From Thalassolituus maritimus (GTDB lineage: Bacteria; Pseudomonadota; Gammaproteobacteria; Pseudomonadales; Oceanobacteraceae), in NCBI RefSeq assembly GCF_900156675.1, contig NZ_FTOH01000004.1, positions 1 to 64,000 on the forward strand: 64,000 nt of DNA. The letters run 5' to 3'. Shown here in pieces: positions 1 to 9,099 of this stretch (positions within the stretch are counted from its first letter, which is position 1; each line of letters begins with the position of its first letter). Made by a program: the position numbers and the translations under genes. The notes under the pieces are model-generated. The model was not told the DNA's origin and searched no databases. It worked only from the letters and a program-made list of their open reading frames with translations.

Positions 1-82
1 GAATAAAACTGTCAACATTCACGTAAATGAATTTTCGACGAGTTCTTACTTGAAATCTTATGTCTCCACAACATCTCAGTAA

Positions 83-121
83 GCACCCACACGAATTACT
101 TAATGCTAATTTTTAAAGAAC
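83..121 (-). promoter_or_regulatory. rRNA leader antitermination signal (boxA-like)
   Basis: On the minus strand the segment 121-108 reads GTTCTTTAAAAATT, close to the boxA core found in rRNA leaders. About 17 bp further on is a GTGTGGGTGC segment (91-82) resembling boxC. Nus-factor antitermination needs such a boxA on rRNA transcripts. Its position just after four stringent-type promoters supports an rRNA operon continuing off the left end. Bases 1-80 would be leader sequence before the 16S gene; I see no gene in them. Confidence 0.7.
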
Positions 122-166
122 GTTGCTTTGATTTCGCTAAAAGCTTTCTCTCAAAGCGGGCTGCGT

Positions 167-194
167 ATTTTACAGAAGCAGCTTTCAATGTCAA
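167..194 (-). promoter_or_regulatory. rRNA operon promoter P4 (closest to 16S)
   Basis: On the minus strand, -35 is TTGACA (194-189), the spacer 16 bp and -10 TAAAAT (172-167), followed by ACGCAGCCCGC. The boxA-like antitermination signal begins about 45 bp further downstream, as expected for the last promoter of an rRNA leader. Confidence 0.82.
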
Positions 195-279
195 CAAGTC
201 TTTTAAACTTTCTCAAGAGGCGAACCTCTTAATTTTGACATCCGATCGAGTCACCAGAGCGTCTCAATCAGTGCGAATC

Positions 280-307
280 ATTCTACCAGAGAATCTTTCG
301 CTGTCAA
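280..307 (-). promoter_or_regulatory. rRNA operon promoter P3
   Basis: On the minus strand, -35 is the consensus TTGACA (307-302), the spacer 16 bp and -10 TAGAAT (285-280). The discriminator (GATTCGCAC) is less GC-rich than in P1 and P2. It lies 119 bp downstream of P2. Confidence 0.82.
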
Positions 308-398
308 CCGTTAATTTTCAAAAAATCTTTTAGAATCAACAAGTTGCAAACCTTTTCCAGACAACTCCAAGGAGCCTCTCTGTCGGATCAGGCGGCGC

Positions 399-426
399 AT
401 TCTACAGTCTTTTCAGACTTGGTCAA
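399..426 (-). promoter_or_regulatory. rRNA operon promoter P2
   Basis: On the minus strand, -35 is TTGACC (426-421), the spacer 16 bp and -10 TAGAAT (404-399), again followed by GCGCCGCC. The discriminator and -35 match P1 almost exactly, so the two may derive from a duplication. It lies 93 bp downstream of P1. Confidence 0.85.
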
Positions 427-491
427 CACCTTTTTTCGACCCGTTTTCCTGGTCGTTGCCAGCGCTGCTGGGTAACGATCAAGAGCGGCGC

Positions 492-519
492 ATTATAGAG
501 ATGCGGCGATTTGGGTCAA
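492..519 (-). promoter_or_regulatory. rRNA operon promoter P1 (most upstream)
   Basis: Read on the minus strand, -35 is TTGACC (519-514), the spacer is 16 bp and -10 is TATAAT (497-492), followed by the GC-rich discriminator GCGCCGC. A short spacer and GC-rich discriminator are typical of stringently controlled rRNA promoters. It is the first of four similar promoters, all firing leftwards towards a boxA-like leader. The 16S gene itself would lie beyond the left edge, so the rRNA assignment is an inference from promoter and leader architecture. Confidence 0.85.
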
Positions 520-619
520 CTACTTTCTGTAATAAATTTTAAGTAGTTACGCATACGCGTATACTCCCGCCTGCTCGACCCAGAATGTGTTGTACCTATA
601 TATAGAAGAGAGTCTCGTG

Positions 620-1282
620 ATGGCAGAGAAGGCAGTCGTAATTTATTCCGGTGGCATGGATTCGTTCACCATACTCAACCGCGCTAAGAATGAAGGCTTT
701 GATCTGTATGCTCTTACCTTTGACTATGGGCAGCGCCATAGCAAAGAGATTCAGTTCGCTAAGCGTGTTTGTGATGAGCTGGAGATCAGCCATAAGATCA
801 TCGACATCACTGCTATTAACCAGCTATTACAAAGTTCGTCTCTGACCTCAGACATTGAAATCCCTGAAGGTCACTACGAAGCTGCCAACATGAAGTCTAC
901 TGTGGTACCAAACCGCAATATGATCCTTCTCTCTCTCGCGATTGGTTACGCGGTAGATATAAGCGCTAACAAAGTCTTCTATGGTGCGCACTCAGGAGAT
1001 CACGCTATCTATCCTGATTGCCGGCCAGACTTTGTCCATGCGATGAACCGGGTTGCCAAGCTGGCCAACTACGAGCCCGTCGATATCGTCACGCCCTACC
1101 TTAATAGCGATAAGACGGAGATTCTGGCAGACGGCCTGAAGATGGGGCTGGATTATGGCAAAACCTGGACCTGCTACAACGGCCGCGACAAAGCCTGTGG
1201 TAAATGCGGCTCCTGCACGGAACGCCTTGAAGCATTTGCTGCTAATAGCGCCACCGACCCTATTGCCTACGAGTCGGTGTGA
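620..1282 (+). CDS. queC: 7-cyano-7-deazaguanine synthase QueC
   Basis: QueC makes preQ0 from 7-carboxy-7-deazaguanine, ammonia and ATP in the queuosine pathway, in the cytoplasm. The N-terminus holds the PP-loop ATP-pyrophosphatase motif SGGMDS. The C-terminus has the Zn-binding cysteine cluster of the family (TCYNG, then CGKCGSC). At 220 aa the length is usual. An upstream GTG at 587 is open in frame, but ATG 620 follows an AGAGAG Shine-Dalgarno-like stretch at good distance and gives the family-typical N-terminus. Its stop overlaps the queE start by one base (TGATG), so the two are translationally coupled. It diverges from the rRNA promoters. Confidence 0.96.
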   Translation: MAEKAVVIYSGGMDSFTILNRAKNEGFDLYALTFDYGQRHSKEIQFAKRVCDELEISHKIIDITAINQLLQSSSLTSDIEIPEGHYEAANMKSTVVPNRNMILLSLAIGYAVDISANKVFYGAHSGDHAIYPDCRPDFVHAMNRVAKLANYEPVDIVTPYLNSDKTEILADGLKMGLDYGKTWTCYNGRDKACGKCGSCTERLEAFAANSATDPIAYESV

Positions 1283-1986
1283 TGGCAAAGAATACCTACC
1301 GCGTTAAAGAGGTCTTCTACACATTACAGGGAGAAGGCGCTCAAGCCGGACGCCCTGCTGTTTTCTGCCGTTTCTCTAAGTGCAATTTGTGGAATGGCCG
1401 CGAGGACAGCCGCACTGCCGCTGTCTGTAAGTTCTGTGATACCGACTTTATCGGTACCGACGGACACCTGGGTGGTGAGTATTCTGCAAGTGAACTGGTA
1501 ACAATCATTGCATCGCAGTGGCCAGGAGAGACCTCAGGGAATTCAGTTCAGGGAAAGCCCTATGTGGTCTGTACTGGTGGCGAGCCAGCACTCCAACTTG
1601 ATTCAGTACTTATCGATGAATTGCATAAAGCAGGGTTTGAGGTCGCCATCGAAACCAACGGCACCCTGCCCTTGCCTGACGGCATCGACTGGGTTTGTTT
1701 GAGCCCGAAAGGTGACTCCAAACTTGCCGTCATCAACTGCGACGAACTGAAACTGGTATATCCACAAGCAGATGCTCTACCAGAACGCTTTGATTACATC
1801 GTCGCTGAGCATTGCTATCTGCAACCGATGGCTGACTTCGAGCCTGTAGTGATCGCCAGCGACAAGCTTGAGGGGGCAAAAGAAGGTCTATCTGTATCCA
1901 ACACCCGCAAAGCCGTGGATTACTGCATGAAGCACCCAAAATGGAAGCTCAGTCTGCAGACCCACAAACTCCTCGGAATAGAATAA
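1282..1986 (+). CDS. queE: 7-carboxy-7-deazaguanine synthase QueE
   Basis: Radical-SAM enzyme converting 6-carboxy-tetrahydropterin to 7-carboxy-7-deazaguanine, the step before QueC. The cluster-binding region near residues 30-54 is of the extended kind, with CNLWNGRED and then VCKFCDTDF, that is CX14CX2C rather than the canonical CX3CX2C. Such an insertion is normal for many proteobacterial QueE proteins. A glycine-rich TGGEPALQ motif for SAM binding follows near residue 95. ATG 1282 overlaps the queC stop. The protein has 234 aa. No queD or queF is present in the window. Confidence 0.95.
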   Translation: MAKNTYRVKEVFYTLQGEGAQAGRPAVFCRFSKCNLWNGREDSRTAAVCKFCDTDFIGTDGHLGGEYSASELVTIIASQWPGETSGNSVQGKPYVVCTGGEPALQLDSVLIDELHKAGFEVAIETNGTLPLPDGIDWVCLSPKGDSKLAVINCDELKLVYPQADALPERFDYIVAEHCYLQPMADFEPVVIASDKLEGAKEGLSVSNTRKAVDYCMKHPKWKLSLQTHKLLGIE

Positions 1987-1998
1987 CGCCACTCAGCG

Positions 1999-2973
1999 TC
2001 ACAGGGTAAAAGCGACCTTCGTTTTCAGCTCGCCGGCCTCATAGCGCCGATGAACCTCTGCAACCGCACTCGCCGGTTGCACCTCCGTTTCAGGCACTGT
2101 GATGCGCCCAGCATCGACTTCTTTCGCTAACCAGCTGAGAAAGCGGCCATGGGTCGCTCTGCCATTACCACTCAGTAAAGGTAACAACATAAACACGGCA
2201 TGAATGCTCAAGGCTTTAGCATGCGCTTGAGTCAGGTCGTAAGTATTACGAGCATTGATGGTTGCAACCTGCCCCCCGGGAGCACAGGCGTATAGCGCTG
2301 TCTGAAAGCTCTCACCACCGAAGGTATCAAGCACCTTATCGAACTGGCCTGCGTGTGCAGCCGCCTCACTGTGCGACAGTGCGGTCACATTAAACGAGGC
2401 GATCTGATCCCGGCGGATGTCATCACCGGCAGTGGCCGTAACAGCAACACCACGAAGCTTAGCGAGTTGCAGAGCCATCTGGCCGACGCCACCAGATCCT
2501 CCCATAATCAGACAGGATTCATCTGCCTGTAACTTCAGACGTTCAATCGCTTCAAAGGCCGTGATCGACACCAGCGGAAGAACGGCGGCCTGCTGCGCAG
2601 TCACAGAGCGGGGAGCTAATGCCATCAGGTCAGCATCGACCGCGATGTAACGACACAGCGTCCCACTACTGCCTTTTACTCCACCCGCACAGCCATAAAC
2701 GACATCGCCTTCAGAGAAACCGGTCACCTGCTCACCAACGGCAATGACCTCACCGGCGAGGTCACAACCAACCACATGATTATCCGAGGCAATTGGCGCC
2801 AGTCCGGCGCGGATTTTGGTGTCGATCGGGTTAAACCCTGAAGCTATGACCCTGACCAGCAGTCCGCCGGGCGAAACCTGCGGCATCTCAAGTGAGGTTT
2901 GCTCCAGAACTGTGGGGGCGCCTGTTTCAGCGAAATGCCAGCCGCTGTTACTCTGCTGTGCGGTATTACTCAT
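1999..2973 (-). CDS. quinone oxidoreductase-like MDR-family NADPH dehydrogenase
   Basis: Medium-chain dehydrogenase/reductase of the quinone-reductase branch, 324 aa. It has a GroES-like N-terminal domain with GFNPIDTKIRAG near residues 47-58 and a Rossmann domain with the nucleotide motif GGSGGVGQMA near residue 157. I do not see the cysteine cluster of Zn alcohol dehydrogenases, so a zinc-free NADPH-dependent quinone or enal reductase is most likely; the substrate cannot be told. Its ATG lies within the end of the upstream LysR gene (ATGAGTAA, 8-bp overlap), so the two are co-expressed and the regulator may control it. Confidence 0.8.
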   Translation of the reverse strand: MSNTAQQSNSGWHFAETGAPTVLEQTSLEMPQVSPGGLLVRVIASGFNPIDTKIRAGLAPIASDNHVVGCDLAGEVIAVGEQVTGFSEGDVVYGCAGGVKGSSGTLCRYIAVDADLMALAPRSVTAQQAAVLPLVSITAFEAIERLKLQADESCLIMGGSGGVGQMALQLAKLRGVAVTATAGDDIRRDQIASFNVTALSHSEAAAHAGQFDKVLDTFGGESFQTALYACAPGGQVATINARNTYDLTQAHAKALSIHAVFMLLPLLSGNGRATHGRFLSWLAKEVDAGRITVPETEVQPASAVAEVHRRYEAGELKTKVAFTL

Positions 2974-3817
2974 GGTGACTGCTCCCCAATAGTTGGCTGA
3001 TGATATCGCCTATGAGCTCATCATCTTTACGAGTGCTCAGGTAACTCGCGAACACCTGGCGCGTCATTTCAGGGACATCGGATACCTCATGCAACTCACC
3101 ACTTTCGAGGTAAGGTGCAACCATAGTCGCAGGTAAGTAACCGGCACCACCGTGCATCAGGATGCTGTCGAGCGCAATCCGGCCAGTATTGGTTTTGAGC
3201 ACCGGCGCCGCCATACCTTTAAATTCCTGAGCGTGCTGAATACGGAATGACGTCCCCCAATCAACCATCACGTAACCGAGTTCAGCGGCCTGGCTCCATT
3301 CAGAGCACTTCTCAGAAGCGACCATGACCAGAGGAACAGATATAACTTCGCGGGTCACCAGTTCATCAGCTTTTGGGGCATCAAACACTAACGCCAGATC
3401 TAACGAGCGTTCAAGGATCTGTCGTACCAGCGCACTACTGCTATGCGCCATTGCGCTGACTGCCATACCGGGCCGCCTCAACAGAGCCGGCAGCTTCTGC
3501 TGTAGCACTGCGTCCCACAGGTTTGGCGTAGCCCCAAGCGCGAACTGATAGTGACGGTCATCGGCAATGGCCACCTCGTGGCGGATGCGCTGCTCGAGAA
3601 GCACACTACTTTCAGCCAGGGGGATGAGTTTCTCACCCGCAGGCGTCAACTGGATGTTGTTTCGCTGTCGGGAAAACAACTCAACACCCAAAAGACCTTC
3701 GAGCTGGCGAATGCGGAAGCTCACCGCAGACTGAGTCAGGTAGAGATTTTCAGCCGCACGCCCGAAGTGTCGGGTGCGTGAGACTTCCATAAATGTTTTA
3801 AGTAGATCCGTATCCAT
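2966..3817 (-). CDS. hdfR: LysR-family regulator, HdfR-like
   Basis: LysR-type DNA-binding regulator, 283 aa. The first 60 residues (MDTDLLKTFMEVSRTRHFGR, then the HTH with LTQSAVSFRIRQLE) match enteric HdfR, the repressor of the flhDC flagellar master operon, very closely as I recall it. The effector domain is more divergent. It sits divergently next to maoP, as hdfR does next to yifE/maoP in E. coli, which supports the assignment. This organism uses FleQ rather than FlhDC, so the regulated targets must differ or be wider. It overlaps the downstream oxidoreductase gene. Confidence 0.8.
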   Translation of the reverse strand: MDTDLLKTFMEVSRTRHFGRAAENLYLTQSAVSFRIRQLEGLLGVELFSRQRNNIQLTPAGEKLIPLAESSVLLEQRIRHEVAIADDRHYQFALGATPNLWDAVLQQKLPALLRRPGMAVSAMAHSSSALVRQILERSLDLALVFDAPKADELVTREVISVPLVMVASEKCSEWSQAAELGYVMVDWGTSFRIQHAQEFKGMAAPVLKTNTGRIALDSILMHGGAGYLPATMVAPYLESGELHEVSDVPEMTRQVFASYLSTRKDDELIGDIISQLLGSSHHE

Positions 3818-3949
3818 TTCAACCAGAAAACTTTCACGTAACGAGAAGATTTTTTCGTTTTACCACAGACACGCCCCTGACCATACTCCGCCCAACACAA
3901 AAGACCGATTTCTTTTGTGATCGACAACTTTGATGATGGCAGGTGCTTT

Positions 3950-4294
3950 ATGAGTCAAATTCAAGCGAAAAGCTTTGAAACTTCAAAGAAATTCTTTGAC
4001 GATGCTAACTTTCCACGTGGTTTTCAGCGCTCAGGTGACTTTACGCGCCAGCAGGCTGACATCCTCGAGAATATGGGCGATGCTCTGAAGTCGCTGCACG
4101 AAGGAACACGCGAAGCGGCGACCGATGAAGAAGTCCGCTTTGTTGACTTCTGCCAGCAGAAACTTGAGCCTATTAACGCGGTCGAACGCGCATGGGCCGC
4201 CTATTGCAAAGCGCTTGCTCGCAAGCAGATTTATTTTACAGCCTCCTCCTCAGCATCGGAGGCAGACTATGAGAACACGGAAACAGATGACTGA
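3950..4294 (+). CDS. maoP: MaoP (YifE) macrodomain Ori organization protein
   Basis: Small cytoplasmic protein, 114 aa, matching E. coli MaoP/YifE, which with the maoS site organises the Ori macrodomain of the chromosome. Family marks are the FPRGFQRSGDFT segment near residue 20 and the ERAWAAYCK segment near residue 85. ATG 3950 is preceded by AGGTG at close distance; an upstream in-frame GTG at 3917 has no such support. It is divergent from hdfR across 132 bp, the arrangement known from enterics. The next gene begins inside its 3' end. Confidence 0.88.
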   Translation: MSQIQAKSFETSKKFFDDANFPRGFQRSGDFTRQQADILENMGDALKSLHEGTREAATDEEVRFVDFCQQKLEPINAVERAWAAYCKALARKQIYFTASSSASEADYENTETDD

Positions 4295-4694
4295 TCATGT
4301 ACTCGGCTTCATCGAAGCTGTAGAACTCCCGGACCTTGGCATCGGCTGCGACGCCAAGGTGGATACCGGCGCTGCTACCAGTAGCCTTCATGCTGACCAT
4401 ATTGAAGAGTTCAGACGCGATGGCGAACTCTGGGTGCGGTTTCACGTAAAGTTTAATAAACAGTCAGCCCGGATTGATCAAACGTGCGAAGCGCCGGTCG
4501 TCGAGCAGCGTGTGATCACCAGTTCGAACGGGCATAGCTCACAGCGTTATATTATCGGTACAGAAATGAACGTAGGGGGCCTGAGCTTTAAAACTGAAAT
4601 CAGCCTCAGTCACCGCGGCAGTATGAAGTACCCTATGTTGATAGGCCGAAAGGCTATCAAAGGCCGCTTTCTTGTGGATGTCAGTCGCGGCTGA
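4269..4694 (+). CDS. rimB: RimB-like retropepsin-type protease (ATP-dependent zinc protease family)
   Basis: A 141-aa protein of the putative ATP-dependent zinc protease / retropepsin-like family (PF05618 type). The aspartic-protease-like signature [16 protein letters not shown] is near residues 25-40 and [14 protein letters not shown] near the C-terminus. In the RimABK system RimB shortens poly-glutamate tails that RimK adds to ribosomal protein S6; the immediately following rimK supports this role. ATG 4269 has a GGAGG six bases upstream and overlaps the maoP end by 26 bp. A second ATG at 4287 is possible but less well placed. Confidence 0.85.
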   Translation: MRTRKQMTDHVLGFIEAVELPDLGIGCDAKVDTGAATSSLHADHIEEFRRDGELWVRFHVKFNKQSARIDQTCEAPVVEQRVITSSNGHSSQRYIIGTEMNVGGLSFKTEISLSHRGSMKYPMLIGRKAIKGRFLVDVSRG

Positions 4695-4753
4695 GCGAAG
4701 CATCTTATCTATTAATTTTTTCAGTCGTTGCTATGACCCATCAGGAACCCGTT

Positions 4754-5659
4754 ATGAAAATTGCCATACTGTCACGCAGTGCCAGCCTCTACTCAACCCG
4801 ACGTCTGATTGAGGCAGCCGAGGCCCGCGGACATGAAGTGCATGTACTGGATACGCTGCATTGCTACATGAACATCAACAGCGTCGACCCCAAAATGCAC
4901 TATAAAGGTGAGCAATTAGAGGGCTTTGATGCTGTCATCCCTCGTATTGGCGCATCAATCACCTTCTACGGCACGGCGGTACTGCGTCAATTTGAAATGA
5001 TGGGCGTATACCCACTGAATGAATCCGTAGCCATCAGCCGCTCACGAGACAAGCTGCGTTCCATGCAGCTGATGTCACGCAAAGGCATTGGCATGCCGGT
5101 GACCGGCTTTGCCCACAGCCCGGATGATATTCCTGACCTCATCCAGATGGTCGGTGGCGCTCCTCTTGTGATCAAGCTTCTCGAGGGGACCCAGGGTATT
5201 GGTGTCGTACTGGCTGAGACGAAGAAAGCAGCAGAAAGTGTGATCGAAGCCTTCCTCGGCCTGAAAGCCAACATCATGGTACAGGAATACATTAAAGAAG
5301 CGTCCGGTGCTGACATCCGCTGCCTGGTCGTGGGCGATAAAGTTGTTGCTTCTATGAAACGTCAGGCTGCCGAAGGTGAATTCCGCTCGAATCTGCACCG
5401 CGGTGGTACAGCAACGGTTGTACGAATCACCCCTGAAGAGCGAGCCACCGCAGTGCGTGCCGCCAAAACCATGGGGCTTAACGTCGCGGGTGTCGATATC
5501 CTGCGTTCAAACCATGGGCCGGTTGTGATGGAAGTGAACTCATCACCGGGCATTGAAGGCATTGAGTCTTCTACCGGTATCGATGTCGCCACTAAAATCG
5601 TGATGCATATTGAGAAACATGCGCGCGCACACAACACCAAAACAAAGGGCAAGGGGTAA
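4754..5659 (+). CDS. rimK: ribosomal protein S6-L-glutamate ligase RimK
   Basis: ATP-grasp enzyme that adds glutamate residues to the C-terminus of ribosomal protein S6. At 301 aa it closely follows E. coli RimK along its whole length: MKIAILSR start, CYMNIN and VIPRIG segments, [11 protein letters not shown] in the ATP-binding fold, [20 protein letters not shown], and [14 protein letters not shown] for metal binding. ATG 4754 has AGGA seven bases upstream; the in-frame ATG at 4733 is less likely. It follows rimB by 59 bp and ends before a strong terminator, so maoP-rimB-rimK probably form one unit. Confidence 0.95.
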   Translation: MKIAILSRSASLYSTRRLIEAAEARGHEVHVLDTLHCYMNINSVDPKMHYKGEQLEGFDAVIPRIGASITFYGTAVLRQFEMMGVYPLNESVAISRSRDKLRSMQLMSRKGIGMPVTGFAHSPDDIPDLIQMVGGAPLVIKLLEGTQGIGVVLAETKKAAESVIEAFLGLKANIMVQEYIKEASGADIRCLVVGDKVVASMKRQAAEGEFRSNLHRGGTATVVRITPEERATAVRAAKTMGLNVAGVDILRSNHGPVVMEVNSSPGIEGIESSTGIDVATKIVMHIEKHARAHNTKTKGKG

Positions 5660-5730
5660 GCGTTTACAAACAGCATCCCCTCTCGTATAGTTCGAATGCG
5701 CCCCAGTAAAACCGGGCGCGGTATTTATCT

Positions 5731-5752
5731 GGGCAGCCATGGCTGCCCTTTT
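5731..5752 (+). terminator. intrinsic terminator after rimK
   Basis: A perfect hairpin GGGCAGCC-AT-GGCTGCCC (5731-5748) is followed by TTTT. It lies 72 bp after the rimK stop and 23 bp before argD, so it closes the maoP-rimB-rimK unit. The U-run is short, so it may be leaky. Confidence 0.7.
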
Positions 5753-5774
5753 GCGTTCTGAGGAAGAAACACAT

Positions 5775-6944
5775 ATGCACGCCATCATGAATACCTATGG
5801 CCGTTTACCCGTCACCTTTACCCACGGTAAAGGCTGCTGGTTGTACGACACAGAAGGCCGTAAGTATCTGGACGCCCTGACCGGTATCGCTGTTTGTGGC
5901 CTGGGTCATGCGCACCCCGCCGTTACCGCCGCGATTCAGGAGCAGGCGGGCCAGCTCGTTCATACATCAAATCTGTACGGCATCGGCCGACAGCAGGAGC
6001 TGGCTGAAAACCTGACCCGTATTTCGGGAATGGATAATGTGTTCTTCTCTAATTCAGGCGCAGAAGCCAACGAAGCCGCCATCAAAATTGCGAGAAAATA
6101 CGGCCACCAGAAAGGCATTTCAGAACCTGTCATTGTCGTGATGACCAAAGCTTTCCACGGCCGTACGATGGCAACACTGACGGCTACCGGCAACGCGAAA
6201 GCGCAGGAAGGTTTCGGTCCTCTGCTGAATGGTTTCGTACGTGTCCCATATATGGATGACGATGCCATCCGTGCAGTCGTTCGCGCAAACCCGAATATCG
6301 TCGCGGTTATGCTGGAACCTGTTCAGGGTGAAGGTGGCCTGGCAACGGCCGGCGAAGATTACATTAAAGCTGTGCGGGATATCTGCGACCAGAATGACCT
6401 GCTGATGCTGGTTGATGAAATTCAGACCGGCAACGGACGTACTGGCAGCTACTTCTGCTATCAACAGTTCGGCATTACTCCGGATGTTGTTACCACAGCC
6501 AAAGGGCTTGGCAATGGCGTACCTATTGGTGCCTGTCTCGCCCGGGGCAAAGCAGCCGAAGTACTGCAGCCCGGAAGCCACGGGTCGACCTACGGCGGAA
6601 ACCCACTGGCATGCGCCGCCGCGAATGCGGTAGTGACGACCATAGAAAATGAGAAATTGGCTGAGAACGCGGCTCACATGGGCAACTACCTGGCCAGTGC
6701 TTTCAACGTGCGTTTACAGGACAACCCTCTGTTCTCCGAAATCCGGGGACGTGGCTTAATGATGGGGATTGTTCTGAAAAAAGACTGCACAGAATTAATG
6801 GCAAAGGGCACCGAAAAAGGCCTTCTGCTGAACGTTACCTCAGGCAATGTTATTCGTCTTCTACCACCACTGACACTGACAGAAGAAGAAGCAGATCTGA
6901 TCGTAGAGGGAGTTATGGAACTGATCCATGAACTCAATGAATGA
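5775..6944 (+). CDS. argD: acetylornithine aminotransferase ArgD
   Basis: PLP-dependent class-III aminotransferase of arginine synthesis (N-acetylglutamate semialdehyde to N-acetylornithine), probably also acting on succinyldiaminopimelate. The 389-aa protein shows [17 protein letters not shown] near residue 40, [33 protein letters not shown] for the cofactor aspartate, and [14 protein letters not shown] with the PLP lysine near residue 245. ATG 5775 is chosen because AGGA lies ten bases upstream. The stop overlaps the start of argF, so the two arginine genes form an operon. Confidence 0.93.
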   Translation: MHAIMNTYGRLPVTFTHGKGCWLYDTEGRKYLDALTGIAVCGLGHAHPAVTAAIQEQAGQLVHTSNLYGIGRQQELAENLTRISGMDNVFFSNSGAEANEAAIKIARKYGHQKGISEPVIVVMTKAFHGRTMATLTATGNAKAQEGFGPLLNGFVRVPYMDDDAIRAVVRANPNIVAVMLEPVQGEGGLATAGEDYIKAVRDICDQNDLLMLVDEIQTGNGRTGSYFCYQQFGITPDVVTTAKGLGNGVPIGACLARGKAAEVLQPGSHGSTYGGNPLACAAANAVVTTIENEKLAENAAHMGNYLASAFNVRLQDNPLFSEIRGRGLMMGIVLKKDCTELMAKGTEKGLLLNVTSGNVIRLLPPLTLTEEEADLIVEGVMELIHELNE

Positions 6945-7872
6945 CCAAATGGAAAAGACAGTGAGACACTTTCTGACGCTCTCGGATACTTCTCCGGATG
7001 AGCTCAACTGGATAATTGAACGGGCCATCGAGCTCAAAAAGAAGCAGCGTGCAGGAGAAATCTACGAGCCGCTGAAGAACAGAGTACTGGGGATGATCTT
7101 CGAAAAGTCATCCACCCGTACCCGAGTATCTTTTGAAGCTGGTATGAGCCAGCTCGGTGGCAGCGCGATCTTCCTGTCACCACGCGATACCCAGTTAGGT
7201 CGTGGCGAGCCCGTTGAAGACTCTGCACGTGTACTCTCGCGTATGGTTGATGTTGTCATGATCCGTACTTTTGATCATGACATTATCGAACGCTTCGCTG
7301 CCTACTCTTCTGTACCCGTCATCAACGCCCTGACGGACGATTTCCACCCCTGCCAGCTGCTTGCAGATATGCAGACCTATGTAGAGCACCGCGGTTCTAT
7401 TGCTGGCAAAACGGTGGCCTGGATTGGCGATGGCAATAATATGTGCCACTCCTACATCAAGGCGGCGGTACAATTCGGATTCAATCTGCGTATTGCTACG
7501 CCAGAAGACTTCGAACCTGATGCCCGCATCGTCAGCGAAGGCGGTGACCGTATTCAGCTGTTCAAAACCCCTGAAGAAGCTGTCGCAGGTGCGAACCTCG
7601 TCGTGACTGACGTGTGGGCTTCAATGGGTCAGGAAGAAGAGCAGGAAGAACGCATTCGCAAATTCCAGGCATTTCAGGTTTCTCCTGCTTTGCTGGACAA
7701 AGCAGCGAGCGACGTGATTTTCATGCATTGTTTGCCCGCGCACCGTGGTGAAGAAGTGACTGATGAAGTCATGGAAGATCCGCGTGCAGTGGTCTGGGAT
7801 GAAGCTGAGAATCGCCTTCACGCCCAGAAAGCACTGCTGGAGTTCCTACTCTGCCAGGAAGAAGAGGACTGA
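6928..7872 (+). CDS. argF: ornithine carbamoyltransferase
   Basis: Condenses carbamoyl phosphate and ornithine to citrulline, the sixth step of arginine synthesis. Signature motifs are all present: SSTRTR for carbamoyl phosphate near residue 57, DDFHPCQ near 131, WIGDGNNM, and the ornithine-binding [11 protein letters not shown] near 272. At 314 aa it has the normal length for the short ArgF form. In-frame ATGs at 6928, 6937 and 6949 all lie close to the argD stop; the first is taken. Coupling with argD and lack of arcA/arcC nearby favour the biosynthetic over the catabolic enzyme. Confidence 0.94.
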   Translation: MNSMNDQMEKTVRHFLTLSDTSPDELNWIIERAIELKKKQRAGEIYEPLKNRVLGMIFEKSSTRTRVSFEAGMSQLGGSAIFLSPRDTQLGRGEPVEDSARVLSRMVDVVMIRTFDHDIIERFAAYSSVPVINALTDDFHPCQLLADMQTYVEHRGSIAGKTVAWIGDGNNMCHSYIKAAVQFGFNLRIATPEDFEPDARIVSEGGDRIQLFKTPEEAVAGANLVVTDVWASMGQEEEQEERIRKFQAFQVSPALLDKAASDVIFMHCLPAHRGEEVTDEVMEDPRAVVWDEAENRLHAQKALLEFLLCQEEED

Positions 7873-7885
7873 GGCTGTCCTCTGT

Positions 7886-7917
7886 GGCGCTCAGTGCAGT
7901 GACAACTGCTGAGCGCC
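7886..7917. terminator. hairpin between convergent argF and diguanylate cyclase gene
   Basis: Inverted repeat GGCGCTCAG (7886-7894) and CTGAGCGCC (7909-7917), with an extra GCAG/CTGC pairing inside. It overlaps the last codons of the minus-strand cyclase gene and lies 14 bp after argF. No U-run follows on either strand, so a transcription stop is only a possibility. Confidence 0.4.
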
Positions 7918-8979
7918 TTCCAGATAGACCTGATTACGGCCAAGGCGCTTCGCCTCATAGAGCATCCGGTCAGCCCGGTTAAGGACATCCTCAGAAGCCT
8001 CATCCGGATGATACTCGGCACCGCCGATCGATACCCGCTGCTCCAGGTCGACCTCAGAGAATCTATGATTCTCGACAGAAACGCGTATACGCTCCAGAAC
8101 TCCTGACGCCGCTTCAAGATTTAGCCCTGACAGCAGCAGAACAAACTCTTCCCCGCCGTAACGAGCCGCCAGGTCAATTTCACGGACAGAAACCCGAAGC
8201 AGATGGGCGAGTTCAGCAAGCACCTGATCTCCTATCCTATGGCCGTATTCATCATTAACCCGCTTGAAGTAATCGATATCGATGAAGGCAACGACGAACG
8301 GGATCTCTTGCCGGATAGACAGAGCCCTCTGCTTTTCGAGGGTCTTAAGCAAATAGCGTCGGTTATTCAGCCCCGTCAGTTCATCTGTGACCGCCAGTTC
8401 TTCGATACGAGCCAGCGCGCGTCGTAACTCGGAATTTTTCTCGCCGTAGGCTTTCCTCAGAATAAAGAACTCGCGACCGATAAATGCATATACCAGCAGG
8501 CTCGTCATCAAAGCCACACCGATGACGACTTCAAATTCGGGTACAAGCAGTTCACTGGCGCTGTAGTGCGTAGAGAAAATAACTAACGAATAACAAACAA
8601 CAGTAAACAGCGATATGCCGACAAACCCGCGGCCCGATAGCCGGAATACACCAAAAGGCATTATGTTGAGATAACCCAGAATCATGATTCCGCGGAGTTC
8701 AGGGGCCAGAACCATTAGCCCTGACATGTAAAGAATCACGAGCGCCATCACTGGCATCGTCATACTGGGATCGGAGGTCTCCATTGCTCTGCCCGAGTAT
8801 ATGTACCAGACAGTAATTCCATGGACGACAAGATATAAAGATACCATGGCGCCGAACCATGCATTCGGCGAGGCTCCGTACTCAATACCAAAACCGACGT
8901 AGTAAAGAATGCTGAATAGAAGAACACCCGCTGCAGCAAGGCTGTGCCGGCGTAAAATGTCCTTTCTTAGCTGCCCCAT
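7891..8979 (-). CDS. membrane-bound diguanylate cyclase (GGDEF)
   Basis: Makes cyclic di-GMP from two GTP. The N-terminal half has about six hydrophobic segments forming a membrane sensor (for example LAAAGVLLFSILYYVGFG near the start), and the C-terminal half is a GGDEF domain. The active site reads GGEEF, and an inhibitory I-site RxxD (REID) lies five residues before it, so product feedback is likely. ATG 8979 is chosen since GGGAAG precedes it; a longer in-frame start at 9060 adds 27 residues unlike a membrane N-terminus. The 362-aa protein has no EAL domain and no clear partner nearby. Confidence 0.87.
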   Translation of the reverse strand: MGQLRKDILRRHSLAAAGVLLFSILYYVGFGIEYGASPNAWFGAMVSLYLVVHGITVWYIYSGRAMETSDPSMTMPVMALVILYMSGLMVLAPELRGIMILGYLNIMPFGVFRLSGRGFVGISLFTVVCYSLVIFSTHYSASELLVPEFEVVIGVALMTSLLVYAFIGREFFILRKAYGEKNSELRRALARIEELAVTDELTGLNNRRYLLKTLEKQRALSIRQEIPFVVAFIDIDYFKRVNDEYGHRIGDQVLAELAHLLRVSVREIDLAARYGGEEFVLLLSGLNLEAASGVLERIRVSVENHRFSEVDLEQRVSIGGAEYHPDEASEDVLNRADRMLYEAKRLGRNQVYLEGAQQLSLH

Positions 8980-9099
8980 AAAGGCTTCCCAAAGTATCTT
9001 ATCTGTCAGAATAATGGGGGACGGCGCACCCCGCCAGAGCCTTTTACATAAGGACAACAATTCCGGCCCGATTCCATCCTGTTGTCCGTTATAACCACT

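Noticed and set aside
10-15. TTGACA on the minus strand at the left edge as a possible fifth rRNA promoter
   Set aside because: Its -10 would lie outside the window and it is downstream of boxA, where a further rRNA promoter is not expected.
103-333. Short plus-strand open frame in the rRNA promoter region
   Set aside because: It runs opposite to and across promoters P3-P4 and boxA, with no homology or good ribosome binding site.
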